From: Eubacteriales bacterium
Lineage (GTDB): Bacteria; Bacillota; Clostridia; Lachnospirales; Lachnospiraceae
Length of the DNA: 64,000 bases
Direction of reading: 5' to 3'
Assembly (NCBI GenBank): GCA_030524455.1
Contig: JAUNGT010000012.1
Coordinates: 1-64,000 of the forward strand
Part shown: piece after piece, positions 42,372-51,752 of the stretch
How the letters are laid out: each line of letters begins with the position of its first letter
How positions within the stretch are numbered: the first letter of the stretch is position 1
Notes under the pieces: model-generated
The model's input: the letters and a program-made list of their open reading frames with translations, nothing else
The model's database searches: none
Told to the model about the DNA's origin: nothing
Made by a program: the position numbers and the translations under genes

Positions 42372-44507
42372 ATGTTAAATCCAAAGAAGCAGCCGGAAAA
42401 AACACACGCCGGCCTGATGGAAGAGGCTGTGGGGAAAATACCTGTTTACAGCGGGGAATGGACAAATTTTAACCCTTCGGATCCGGGCATCACCATTCTG
42501 GAGAATCTGGCGGCCTTCCAGCTTCTCCAGCACGGTCAGATGGATATCGTGACGGACAAGGTGCGGGAGGGCCTTCTGCGCCTGATGGGATATACGGCGC
42601 AGAAGGGGAAATGCGCCCGCGTCCTGCTGGAGGCGTCCGGGCTGAAGGAGCCTGTGCTGATCCCCGCAGATCAACGGTTTATGGTGGGGGATGTCAGCTT
42701 TGAAACCGCCCTGGCGGGAAGGCTGACCGACAACCGGATCGTGGCCGTGTATGCAAAGGATTCCGGAGGGCTGCATAATCACAGCTATGTGCTGGACCGG
42801 GATATTCCGGTGAGCGCCCAGATTTTTTCCGGGAAGCCGGCGGCCGGGATGGAGCTGTATCTGGTATTGGAAAAGGCACCGGAGCCCGGGGAGGAGCTTC
42901 TCATCCATGTGAAGGTGGGAAACCGGTACAAAAGGAATCCCTTCCGGGAGGAGGACGGACGCCCCTTCGCCGTGCTTTCCTGGGCCTGTTACACAAAGGA
43001 CGGCTTTGCGGAGATAAAGACGGAGGATAAGACCCACGCCTTTTTGGAGGACGGGGAGATCCGGTTTACCATGCCGGAGCAGGAGGCGGCCCGCTACGAG
43101 GAGGAAGGCCTGTCCGGGTATGTGTGGAGGGCTTCCCTTACGGAGGCGCAATACGACGTGCCGCCGGAGCTTCTCCATATTTCCGGCTTTCTGTTTGAAG
43201 CCTGGCAGAAGGAAACCCTGGCGATCACCTACACCTTTCAGAAGCCCTCGGAGGTGCTGCTTGCCTGCTCCATGATGGAGGAGGGCTATGTGCGCGTCTA
43301 CTGTAAGGAGGAGAAGGGCAGCTCCTACCGCCTGTATGAGGAGGAGAACCGGGAGGGGGAGGCGCGTCCCGGAAGATATTACCGCACCCGGCAGGCGGCC
43401 TACGGGGTGAAGGCCTTCCGGTTTGACCGCAGGCGCTGTGGTTTCGGGCCGGGGCGGGTGAAAAATGCGGTAAAGATCGTGGTCTACAACGAGGAAATGA
43501 TGCGGCAGTATTATCTGGGAGAGGTGCTGGGCTGCGACGACCAGCGCATCCGGCTGCCGCGGGAGCATATCGTGCCGGACACCTTTTCCCTCATGGCTGT
43601 GAGAGAGGACGGGGAGGGCGGAGCGCTGTACGATTTCGTCAAGCCCGGAAGAATGGAGGAAAACGCCCTTTCCTACCGCCTGTATGAGGAGGAGGGGCAG
43701 GTGGTGATCCTGGATGCGGGGGATTACATCGGCGCAAAGCTGTACCTGGCGTCCCTTGCGGTCACCATGGGAGAGGAGGGAAACGTCAGGCCCGGAAACC
43801 AGTTTCTTCCCAGAGGCTACGAGGACAAGCTGCGCTTTACCAACCCTGCCCGGGGGGAGGGCGGCTGTTTTCAGGAGACGACAGAGCAGGTGAGAAGACG
43901 GTTTGTGAGGGACCTGTATACCCCGCACACGGCGGTTTGGGCAAAGGACTACGAGGCCCTGGCCTACCGGACGCCGGGGCTGTGCATTCGGAAGGCCCAC
44001 GCCTGGATGGATGACGGGAGAAACGAGGTTCAGATCGCGGTGTGTCCCAATACGCCGGAGCGTTTTCCCGGTCTTTCCGACCGCTATCGGGAGCGGATCG
44101 GGCAGTGGCTGGAGGAACGCCGTATGCTTTCCGCCAGAGTGAGCCTGCGGCAGCCGGTCTATGAGGAGGTCAACGTGCGGGGACATATTTATGTAAAGCC
44201 TCACTATGAAAACGGCAGAGAGCAGATCGAGGAGGCGCTGCGGCGTATGCTGGACTATGTGCAGGGTGAGCAGGGCTTTGGGGAGAGGCTGCAGTTTGAG
44301 AAGCTGTTTTTGGAGCTGGAGGCGCTGGAATGCGTGGCGCAGATCTACGATCTTTCCATTCGGCCGGCCAGCCAAAGCCATGCGTCCATGGAAGGGACGG
44401 ATATCGTCCCGGAGCAAAACTGCCTGCTCTGCCCGGGGCAGATCAGGCTGGAAATTGACAGCATGCGGGAAGCAGAGCAGCCCATGATGGGGCGCAGCGG
44501 GAGGTAG
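42372..44507 (+). CDS. Second baseplate wedge protein (J-like, Afp12/Pvc12-type)
   Basis: This 711-aa protein repeats the wedge plan: SGEWTNFNPSDPGITILENLAAFQLLQ near the N-terminus and a J-like C-terminal part with TEQVRRRFVRDLYTPHTAVWAKDYEALAYRTPGL, read as short motifs. TAGGAGA lies before the ATG and the start is 8 nt after the previous stop. Two J-like wedge proteins of unequal length are the rule in eCIS baseplates, where they pair as gp6-like heterodimers. Confidence 0.9.
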   Translation: MLNPKKQPEKTHAGLMEEAVGKIPVYSGEWTNFNPSDPGITILENLAAFQLLQHGQMDIVTDKVREGLLRLMGYTAQKGKCARVLLEASGLKEPVLIPADQRFMVGDVSFETALAGRLTDNRIVAVYAKDSGGLHNHSYVLDRDIPVSAQIFSGKPAAGMELYLVLEKAPEPGEELLIHVKVGNRYKRNPFREEDGRPFAVLSWACYTKDGFAEIKTEDKTHAFLEDGEIRFTMPEQEAARYEEEGLSGYVWRASLTEAQYDVPPELLHISGFLFEAWQKETLAITYTFQKPSEVLLACSMMEEGYVRVYCKEEKGSSYRLYEEENREGEARPGRYYRTRQAAYGVKAFRFDRRRCGFGPGRVKNAVKIVVYNEEMMRQYYLGEVLGCDDQRIRLPREHIVPDTFSLMAVREDGEGGALYDFVKPGRMEENALSYRLYEEEGQVVILDAGDYIGAKLYLASLAVTMGEEGNVRPGNQFLPRGYEDKLRFTNPARGEGGCFQETTEQVRRRFVRDLYTPHTAVWAKDYEALAYRTPGLCIRKAHAWMDDGRNEVQIAVCPNTPERFPGLSDRYRERIGQWLEERRMLSARVSLRQPVYEEVNVRGHIYVKPHYENGREQIEEALRRMLDYVQGEQGFGERLQFEKLFLELEALECVAQIYDLSIRPASQSHASMEGTDIVPEQNCLLCPGQIRLEIDSMREAEQPMMGRSGR

Positions 44508-44509
44508 AT

Positions 44510-45601
44510 ATGGCAGGACTGCAGTATTCGGTGAAGAAGAACCGTCTGAGCAGAGCGCTTCTGTCCGGCATGAGCCTGGAGGGCAGCGATGCTCTGGTCT
44601 GCGACGGGGGAGAATATCATACGATGGTTCTGAGGGGGCTGGACAGCACGGTGACGGATTGCCCCTGGGGACGCCTGTTTTTTTCCGGGGAGTTCCCGGA
44701 GGACAGCGTGTGCTATCTGTATGCGGCCGCGACCAATGAGAAGGTGCTGCATCGGGACGGGGAGTTGTGGATAGAAGACGTTTTGCTGGATGAAAATGTG
44801 GATTTCCTGCGCAAAAAGCGCCTCATAGAGGAGCTGGGAGGGCTGCGCTTCATCCATGCAAACGACGTCCTTCTCTATGAGCTGGAGGGCCGCTTTCTCT
44901 GGATCATGATCGAGGTGATCGGGAGAGGGGGAAGGATTGACGGGATAAAGGTGCAGGCTCCCGGCGACAACTTTATGGGGACCTTTCCGGAGATCTACCG
45001 GGAGAAGAACAGCTTTTTCCACAGATATTTATCCGTCTTTTCCACGATCTACAATGAATTTCAGGAGGAGCTGGATCACCGGGAGCGGCTGGTGGATGCG
45101 GAAAGCGCGCCGGAAGGGCTTCTGGAGATATATGCCCGGTGGCTGGGGCTGGATGTGAACGGAGCGTTCATGGAGGAAGAGCTTCTGCGCAGCCTGATCC
45201 GGGAGGCGGGATGGCTGCTGAAACGCAAGGGGACCAAAAAGTGCCTGGAGCGTCTGTGCGAGCTGATGGTAGGGGAAAGACCGGTGATCGTGGAGCGCAG
45301 CCGGATACAGGAGTATGTGCAGGACACAGAGCGGGCCGTATACGACAGACTGTACGGAGACAGCCCCTACGACGTCACCCTCCTGATCCAAAAAAACCTG
45401 AAGGAGACGGAAAAGAACCGGCTGCTGCATCTGCTGCGCCAGTTTAAGCCGGTCCGGAGCAGGCTGCGGGTGGTGTTTCTGCAGGAGAGGGGAATGCTGG
45501 ATGCCTACGGCTATCTGGACGGACCGGGCAGGCTGTGGAGGCCGGGGCCGGAAAGGCTGGACAGTGCCGGCAGCGCGGACGGCATGGTGGTATTAGAGTA
45601 G
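44510..45601 (+). CDS. Baseplate-periphery protein (P2 gpI/tail protein I-like)
   Basis: This 363-aa protein has a beta-rich N-terminal half and a gpI-like segment (about 160-330): FPEIYREKNSFFHRYLSVF, then APEGLLEIYARWLGLDV and REAGWLLKRKGTKKCLERLCEL. Such proteins join wedge to fibre in phages and CIS. GGAGGT lies 5 nt before the ATG and 2 nt separate it from the previous stop. No fibre gene follows, which is unusual. Confidence 0.85.
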   Translation: MAGLQYSVKKNRLSRALLSGMSLEGSDALVCDGGEYHTMVLRGLDSTVTDCPWGRLFFSGEFPEDSVCYLYAAATNEKVLHRDGELWIEDVLLDENVDFLRKKRLIEELGGLRFIHANDVLLYELEGRFLWIMIEVIGRGGRIDGIKVQAPGDNFMGTFPEIYREKNSFFHRYLSVFSTIYNEFQEELDHRERLVDAESAPEGLLEIYARWLGLDVNGAFMEEELLRSLIREAGWLLKRKGTKKCLERLCELMVGERPVIVERSRIQEYVQDTERAVYDRLYGDSPYDVTLLIQKNLKETEKNRLLHLLRQFKPVRSRLRVVFLQERGMLDAYGYLDGPGRLWRPGPERLDSAGSADGMVVLE

Positions 45602-45649
45602 AGCGGAGAAACCGCTGTCAAAAACAAGCAAAAGACAGGAGAAGAAAAA

Positions 45650-45949
45650 ATGAACATCGTAACGTCGGATTGTGAAAAGAATATTCGCCTTTTGGTGGAA
45701 GGAAGGGTGGACACCAACACCAGCCCGCTGCTGCAGCAGGCGATCCTGAATGCCTTTCAGAAAAACAACAACCTGGTGATCGACTTTTTGAACGTGCAGT
45801 ATATCAGCAGCGCCGGACTGAGAGCCCTGCTGATCGGACAAAAGACGGCGGCCTCCAAAAAGGGAAGCATGAAGCTGGTGAACGTATCGGGCATGGTGCA
45901 GGAGGTGCTGGATCTGTCCGGATTCAGCTCAATCCTGCGGATCGAATAG
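45650..45949 (+). CDS. STAS-domain anti-anti-sigma-type protein (SpoIIAA/RsbV-like)
   Basis: This 99-aa single STAS domain has the central motif VQYISSAGLRALLIGQK, with the serine pair (about residues 53-54) where SpoIIAA/RsbV is phosphorylated by its kinase. The invariant Asp before the serines is replaced by Ile, which could alter kinase recognition. AGGAG precedes the ATG. It sits between the last baseplate gene and the AAA+ gene, while the matching phosphatase (56338) and kinase (58073) lie 10-12 kb downstream on the same strand. The likely role is a switch that binds a partner depending on phosphorylation. Confidence 0.9.
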   Translation: MNIVTSDCEKNIRLLVEGRVDTNTSPLLQQAILNAFQKNNNLVIDFLNVQYISSAGLRALLIGQKTAASKKGSMKLVNVSGMVQEVLDLSGFSSILRIE

Positions 45950-45973
45950 GCCCGGATTCAGGAAAGCGGTGAA

Positions 45974-48352
45974 GTGAGGATGGAAACAAGATTTGGGGAG
46001 GGCAGGCGCCATACGCCCTTTACAGACTACGACGAGTATATGGATTATATCTTTGCCTGCGTAAATTTCAGGCTGTCGGACTATATTCAGGGTCTGATGG
46101 ACAAGTATGATGCAGGGCAGGGAAATTATAAGAACGTGCTCTATCCGGACATCGAGGTCGCCTATGCGCTTTGTAACGACAGTATCCAACGCTTTTCCCG
46201 GGAGGGGCAGGGCGGGGCGGCGGACACAGAGGATGCAGAGGGCGCAGAGGCCGGAGAATTCGCGGAGGGTCTGTCTGAGGCGGAGGAGACGGAAATGGAT
46301 CCGGAGCTGCTGGAGCTGTTTTCTTCCTTTGGCGAGAGTCCGTCCGGGGAGGAGGAAGAGACGCGGGAGGCTTCGGTCAGCCTCCAAAAGGTGCGCTCCG
46401 TGGAGGACATGTTCTCCTTTGTGGACGACAGGCTGGCGGTGACGGACTGCAAAGCGGTGAAGCTGCCCTTCTATGAGCTGTGCCGGAAGATGGGGTTTGG
46501 GCATTTTACCGCCTTTGCCCTGGCCTGCGCTATCCTTTCCTCCACGCAGACCAGCTATGCCTCCGTGTTCCAGATCGTGAATGAGAACGGAGGTCTGACG
46601 GCGCCCACGGTGGAATCGGCGGCCAGGCTTTATTTCGGCGCGCAGTTTTCCATCACGGCGGCCTACGGGGAGATGTCGGTCTGCCTGGAGCAGCTTCTTC
46701 CGGTGATGGACCTGCGGGTCAATTCCGCCATGCCCTTCTCCACCGTGATCGCGCCGGACAAGCGGCTGATCGACTTTTTGTTTGGAAGCAATCCCCTGCG
46801 TCTGGACGAAAACTATACCAGATTTTTCCATATGCTTTCGGACGGGAAAAAGCTGGATCCCCTGATGGCCAATCAGGCCCAGCTGGACGCCATGCGCATC
46901 TCCTATGAGCAGGGAGTGAGGATCTTTGGCTGGTACGGGGACGAGGGAAGCGGGAGAAAGTTTTTCATCCGGAGGTTCTGCGAGGAAAGGGGCATCCACG
47001 CGATCCGCATCAACTGCAAGAAGCTGTTCATTTACGATTACAGCTTTGTGGAAAAGGCACTGTGGGCGGTGAAGCGGGAATGTATTTTCACGGATTCCTG
47101 CTGCTGTCTGGACAATCTGGATTTCCGGGAGGATGAGAAGGAAAAATATATCGGCTACATGGATCTGGCTGCGTCCAAGCTTCGGGAGGGGGACATCACG
47201 GTCTTTTTGATCAGCAGGGAGCAGCTGCCCTTAAAGAGCGTGACGGAGGAGGACTTTACGGACATGGAGCTTCCCACGCCGGGCAACCAGGAGCGGGAGG
47301 ACTGCTGGAAATATTTTTCCGCCTCCTACAAGCTGGGGGAGGACGTGGAGCTGCCGGAGATGGCCACCAAGTTCCTCTTTACGCCGGGAAAGATCAAGGC
47401 TGCCCTGGCGCAGGCCAGAAGCTACGCCACCATGAACCGGGAGATCCTGATTTCGCGGGCCAGGCTGTTTGAGGGCTGCTATAACCAGATGAGCTCGGAG
47501 CTGACCCAGAAGGCCACCAAGGTGAAGGCCAATTTCGGCTTTGAGGACATCGTGATGAACGACAGCCAGCGGGAAACGCTGCAGCACGCCATCGATCAGA
47601 TGAACTTCCGAAAGCAGGTTTACGATAACTGGAGCTATACGAAGAAATATCCCTACGGCAGAGGATTGTCCATCCTGCTGTTCGGCGCGCCCGGAACGGG
47701 AAAATCCATGTGCGCCCAGGTAATCGCCCATGAGCTGAACCTGGAGCTGTACCGGGTGGATCTGTCCAAGGTTATCGACAAGTATGTGGGTGAGACGGAG
47801 AAATCCATCTCCATGATCTTCCGGGAGGCCAAAAAGTGCAATGTGGTGCTTTTCTTTGACGAGTGCGACACGCTGTTCGCCAAGCGTTCCGATGACGGGG
47901 GAAGCAATCAGTCCTCCAACAATAACAAGACGGCCCTGCTTTTGCAGGAGGTGGAGGCCTATGACGGCGTTTCCGTCCTGGCCACCAACTATAAGCACAA
48001 CATCGACCCGGCCTTCTTCCGAAGGATGAAATATATCGTGGAGTTCCAGTTTCCGGATCCGGATACCAGGGAAATGCTATGGAGGACCACCATCCCCAAG
48101 GGCACGCCGCTGGCGGAGGATGTGGATATCCGTTTTCTGGCGGAGCGGTTCGAGTTTGTGGGAGGAAATATCAAGAACTGTATTTTAAACGCCGCCTTCC
48201 TGGCCGCCGCAGACGGGGACGGCAGGACAGTGGGGATGAAGCATTATCTGATGGCGATCAAGTATGAATTTGTCAAAACGGGAAAGGTGTTTACCAGGGC
48301 CGATTTCGAACCCTATGCTTATATGGTGGGGCTTGGAGAAAAGGAGGATTAG
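45974..48352 (+). CDS. CIS AAA+ ATPase (Afp15/Pvc15-like)
   Basis: GTG 45974 is used because AGGAAAG lies 7 nt upstream; ATG 45980 is the alternative. The product is 792 aa. An N-terminal helical region with an acidic low-complexity stretch (about 80-135) precedes a degenerate P-loop (IFGWYGDEGSGRKFF, about 315). The active AAA+ module has Walker A GAPGTGKS (571-578), Walker B FFDECD (Asp629, Glu630) and arginines in FFRRMKYIVEF. Afp15/Pvc15 ATPases are needed for assembly or cargo loading of eCIS particles. Confidence 0.93.
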   Translation: MRMETRFGEGRRHTPFTDYDEYMDYIFACVNFRLSDYIQGLMDKYDAGQGNYKNVLYPDIEVAYALCNDSIQRFSREGQGGAADTEDAEGAEAGEFAEGLSEAEETEMDPELLELFSSFGESPSGEEEETREASVSLQKVRSVEDMFSFVDDRLAVTDCKAVKLPFYELCRKMGFGHFTAFALACAILSSTQTSYASVFQIVNENGGLTAPTVESAARLYFGAQFSITAAYGEMSVCLEQLLPVMDLRVNSAMPFSTVIAPDKRLIDFLFGSNPLRLDENYTRFFHMLSDGKKLDPLMANQAQLDAMRISYEQGVRIFGWYGDEGSGRKFFIRRFCEERGIHAIRINCKKLFIYDYSFVEKALWAVKRECIFTDSCCCLDNLDFREDEKEKYIGYMDLAASKLREGDITVFLISREQLPLKSVTEEDFTDMELPTPGNQEREDCWKYFSASYKLGEDVELPEMATKFLFTPGKIKAALAQARSYATMNREILISRARLFEGCYNQMSSELTQKATKVKANFGFEDIVMNDSQRETLQHAIDQMNFRKQVYDNWSYTKKYPYGRGLSILLFGAPGTGKSMCAQVIAHELNLELYRVDLSKVIDKYVGETEKSISMIFREAKKCNVVLFFDECDTLFAKRSDDGGSNQSSNNNKTALLLQEVEAYDGVSVLATNYKHNIDPAFFRRMKYIVEFQFPDPDTREMLWRTTIPKGTPLAEDVDIRFLAERFEFVGGNIKNCILNAAFLAAADGDGRTVGMKHYLMAIKYEFVKTGKVFTRADFEPYAYMVGLGEKED

Positions 48353-48355
48353 TTT

Positions 48356-50782
48356 ATGTGTGATCAGAGTTTGCAGAGGACGAGACAGCAGCAGGACACC
48401 ATTCATACGCGGCAGGCGGAGGAGGAAAGCGTCCGGAGTCGGACGGTTCTGCAGGATAACCTGACCGGGGCGGCTTTACAGGAGGCTGCGCTGGCACAGC
48501 GGATGGCGGGGCATCTCCCGACAGTAGCGGACGCACTGTACGGTGCAGATGTGTCCGACAGCCTGCTGGTGACACAGGAGCAGCTGGAGGGGATGTCCAA
48601 GAGGGAAAAGAATCTGCTCAAGGAAAGGCAGGAGGAGGCCAGACGGCTCAAGGAGCAGGAACAGGAGCGGCGCAGGCAGGAGGAAGAGCGTCGTAAGCAG
48701 GAGGAACTGAGGCTCATACGGGAGAGAAATGAGGCGGAGGCGGAACGGCTGCGTCTGCAGAGAAAGCGGATTATTCTGGAAGATGATGAGGTGCGCGGAC
48801 TGCTGGAGCAGATGATAAGGGAACAAAACAGCACAAGTGCGATGGTGACCGCAGAGACTTTCTTACGCAAGGCAGCGGAGAAGCTGATAAGTACGGAACC
48901 GCTTCTGGCAGAATATTGCGAGGGCAGTGTGGACTACGTTGAGGAACTGATGCCGCCTTTTCGTATGCTGATCTATAGCCAGGTGGATGATATAGAAGCT
49001 GCGGATGCACTGTTTCGGGAAACCTTGGCTCACGAAGAATGCTTTACGGCGTTGAGTCGGGAAAGAGGGATCTATAATATAATTTCTGGATTACTGAGCA
49101 CTATTTTAGAGGAAGAATTTGAAGCGGAGCCGCGGCTTGCACAGAAGTTAGACGAGATGGGGAGTCTGCTGGACGAGCGAAATAATGGTCAGGCGGAAGC
49201 GTGGGGAGACTTTGAACTGACGGTGGCGAAGAAAATAAATATGCCTATAGAGGAAGGGAAAACTTCGGTCAATGTATTTGGTTCGGGAAGTCCTTATAAG
49301 TATTTGACAAAGGAAAAGACGCGGAAGGACTTTGAGAAAAAAATAGCCAAGCTGATGGAGAAGTCCCCCAACCTCACCCGGGAAGCGGCACAAAAACAGG
49401 TGGCTATAGAGCATCAGGAGGAATTGAGGGAAAAAGCCATGACGCGCACACTGGAAAGCAGTGTGGTTTCCGGCATAACAAGAGAGGACTGGGAGAGGCA
49501 CGGAGGTGCCAGCTTTCATCATACACTGCCTGCCGCGCAGGCCTATGAGGTTGTGGGACAAAGCAATGGATTTTTGTATGCAAAACCCTGTGGAGACGGG
49601 CTCTGCGAGCTGCGGCCCACACTGCCGGAGACAGTGAATATCGAGGGGGAAACCATACCTTTGCGGCGTACCTATACGCTTATGATCAAGGCGTTCATGT
49701 ATGGCGTTTTGGATGAAAAAGGAGAATTGAAAAAGGATGCGGAGAAATTTGTTGATGATATTGAATATTATTTTTATATAGGTACACACGAAGATCTGGA
49801 GCTGCGCAAGAATAGTATTCGACCGGCACTGATGGAGATACTGGGGGATGAAAGTCAGGTAGAAAAAGTGTTAGATGATTGGTTTAAATTGCAGAATAAA
49901 TCAGCACATAATTCTATTTTTGAATCGGGCGAAATTTTGAGCGCATTGACAAGGGCAGTTGGAGATCTTAAGAAGGCCAGTGAAGAAAATTCCTTTGGCA
50001 GAAAAGCGAATACTTTGTTGAAAACAGTGGTGAAGGATAGGCGAGATGAACCTCTGACGGATGAGCAGGAGAAAAGGATCGAAGCGATTCTTGCGATATA
50101 TGAAGATATCGATCGGGCGTTCGCAGAGATGCAACGTATCAGGGATATGGATCCGGATTCACAGGAGGTGCCGCTTCCCAATGCCTGTTCGGCTCACGGC
50201 GTGTTCATCACAAATATTCGGAAGAATTTAGTGGGAGAAGGAGAAAAAGGTGATAATGAGAAACTTACCTACCGAACCCGCGAACATGTGAAAGCAGATC
50301 CGGGAACACATATCAAGTATATTATCAGTCACTTTAGTGACTTAAAAGAAGAGGGTATAGTTGTAGACTCTGATAAGGAATATTTTGAGGGGCTCCAAAA
50401 TGCGTTAGGGAAGAGAGAATTGAATCTGGCTGAGTTGCAGCGGATTCAGAACATCACGGTGAGTGGGGATAAAGCGCCTTCAAAATACGAATACCATGTA
50501 GCAGCGAACAACGGTAAACTGAAGGATGGAGCGAGAATGACCACAGAAGGCTTTGCGGCGGAAACAAAGCAATATATCGTGTCCCCATTCAGCATGTCTC
50601 ATGCGGTAGGAATTTATCGTGGAACAGAGGAAAAAGGGGATAATATAAATACAATAGATTACGTTAATATTGGGATGGAAAGTTACTATAATCATGACAA
50701 CCCACTTCCAACCGAGGATGAGCAATTGCGGGCAAAGCTAAAAATTTCGCTCGGCACTACAGGAAAAGCTTTTTGGGAATAA
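48356..50782 (+). CDS. 808-aa orphan protein, candidate CIS cargo/effector
   Basis: I recognise no family. AAGGAGG precedes the ATG, 3 nt after the ATPase stop. Residues 1-150 are Gln/Glu/Arg-rich; residues 80-140 form a very regular charged single helix (KEQEQERRRQEEERRKQEE). The C-terminal half (about 230-808) is a compact-looking mix including YEVVGQSNGFLYAKP and YIVSPFSMSHAVGIYRG. From about 49000 the DNA is clearly more AT-rich than its neighbours, suggesting a separately acquired C-terminal domain. Position next to the Afp15-like gene is where eCIS often carry effectors. It is followed by a two-domain GNAT gene, as is the 661-aa orphan at 11379. Confidence 0.6.
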   Translation: MCDQSLQRTRQQQDTIHTRQAEEESVRSRTVLQDNLTGAALQEAALAQRMAGHLPTVADALYGADVSDSLLVTQEQLEGMSKREKNLLKERQEEARRLKEQEQERRRQEEERRKQEELRLIRERNEAEAERLRLQRKRIILEDDEVRGLLEQMIREQNSTSAMVTAETFLRKAAEKLISTEPLLAEYCEGSVDYVEELMPPFRMLIYSQVDDIEAADALFRETLAHEECFTALSRERGIYNIISGLLSTILEEEFEAEPRLAQKLDEMGSLLDERNNGQAEAWGDFELTVAKKINMPIEEGKTSVNVFGSGSPYKYLTKEKTRKDFEKKIAKLMEKSPNLTREAAQKQVAIEHQEELREKAMTRTLESSVVSGITREDWERHGGASFHHTLPAAQAYEVVGQSNGFLYAKPCGDGLCELRPTLPETVNIEGETIPLRRTYTLMIKAFMYGVLDEKGELKKDAEKFVDDIEYYFYIGTHEDLELRKNSIRPALMEILGDESQVEKVLDDWFKLQNKSAHNSIFESGEILSALTRAVGDLKKASEENSFGRKANTLLKTVVKDRRDEPLTDEQEKRIEAILAIYEDIDRAFAEMQRIRDMDPDSQEVPLPNACSAHGVFITNIRKNLVGEGEKGDNEKLTYRTREHVKADPGTHIKYIISHFSDLKEEGIVVDSDKEYFEGLQNALGKRELNLAELQRIQNITVSGDKAPSKYEYHVAANNGKLKDGARMTTEGFAAETKQYIVSPFSMSHAVGIYRGTEEKGDNINTIDYVNIGMESYYNHDNPLPTEDEQLRAKLKISLGTTGKAFWE

Positions 50783-50854
50783 AAGTCCTTCGATAAAATA
50801 AATTTGGTTTATGCAGGGTAAGAAAATCCGAAAAACTGCAGGAGGTAATCAGAA

Positions 50855-51703
50855 ATGATCAGTCGTATTGTTGCAGTAGATCCTAAAAATCCGGGCGCTT
50901 TCACCGGACTGCTTCCTGATATCCCAATGGAGCCCGGCCCGGGCGCGCCGCTGTTGATGGGTTATGAGCTGGTCGGAACGGCGGCCGGTATCCTGGCCGC
51001 AGACTGCCTTGAGGATGCCGTCACGCTGCGTTGGATCGCCGTGACGCCTCCCTGCAGGAGACGCGGCGTGGCGTCCCGGCTGTTGGCAAAGCTCTGCGAG
51101 CTGGCCGGGAAGGAGGGCGTTGTTCGGATGGACGCGGTGGCCTGCCTTTCCCCGGGGGAGCTCCGTCCGCTGGAGAAGCTTTTGTCCGGCTTTGGCTTTG
51201 CGCGCAGGGATGTAAGCCCGTCCTATAGCTTTCCTTTGAAGGCTGTTTGGAAGGGGCCGCTGGCGGCGGCAGCCGCGGGAAAGCATCCCAATGCCGTTCC
51301 CGTCCATGGGTTGGAGGGACAGCCTGCGCTGAGAGAGTTTAACCGGCGTGTGTCGGCGGCGGAGGCACTGCCCTATCCAGTCATAGAGCCGGGGAGTCTT
51401 TTGCAGCAGAGCCGTGTGTGGGTGGAGGATGGAAAAATCACCGGATGTCTGCTGCTGGCATCCTGCAGAGATGGCATAGAGCTGCGCTGGCTGTACGGAA
51501 AAGGAACCGCAGCGCTTCTTGGTATGCTTTCCTCTGCCCTCACGGCGGCGGCAAAAAGCTATTCCGGGGAGACCAGGATCTATATGACGGCGCTGATTCC
51601 CAGTGCAGAGGCGCTGGCGCGCAAGCTGGCCGGGGAAGGGATTACCCAGGAAGCGCCGGTGCTCCATTTCGTGCGCAGTCTTCCGGAAAAGGAGTCGGAG
51701 TAG
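50855..51703 (+). CDS. Two-domain GNAT-family protein (paired with the 808-aa orphan)
   Basis: This 282-aa protein has an N-terminal GNAT domain with a standard acetyl-CoA loop, WIAVTPPCRRRGVASRLLAKL (residues 60-80, quoted in two parts: WIAVTPPC and RRRGVAS). A second, weaker GNAT-like half (about 140-275) has VWVEDGKITGCLLLAS, an Ala/Leu helix and a closing strand APVLHFVRSL. Layout and length mirror the protein at 13383, whose loop is degenerate. AGGAGG lies 8 nt before the ATG. It may acetylate the adjacent orphan protein or a small molecule. Confidence 0.75.
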   Translation: MISRIVAVDPKNPGAFTGLLPDIPMEPGPGAPLLMGYELVGTAAGILAADCLEDAVTLRWIAVTPPCRRRGVASRLLAKLCELAGKEGVVRMDAVACLSPGELRPLEKLLSGFGFARRDVSPSYSFPLKAVWKGPLAAAAAGKHPNAVPVHGLEGQPALREFNRRVSAAEALPYPVIEPGSLLQQSRVWVEDGKITGCLLLASCRDGIELRWLYGKGTAALLGMLSSALTAAAKSYSGETRIYMTALIPSAEALARKLAGEGITQEAPVLHFVRSLPEKESE

Positions 51704-51752
51704 ACAGACAGGGTTTGTCTGGCAGCGCATGACCGACAGGGGTGAAGAGAAA

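Noticed and set aside
40111-42465. 784-aa open frame on the minus strand
   Set aside because: It is the antisense shadow of the large J-like baseplate gene and resembles no protein family.
42375-44417. 680-aa open frame on the minus strand
   Set aside because: Antisense shadow of the second baseplate wedge gene, with the same mirror composition.
51603-51752. 50-residue extension of the ATP-grasp protein
   Set aside because: It overlaps the GNAT gene by about 100 nt and lacks a binding site, while ATG 51753 has a good one.
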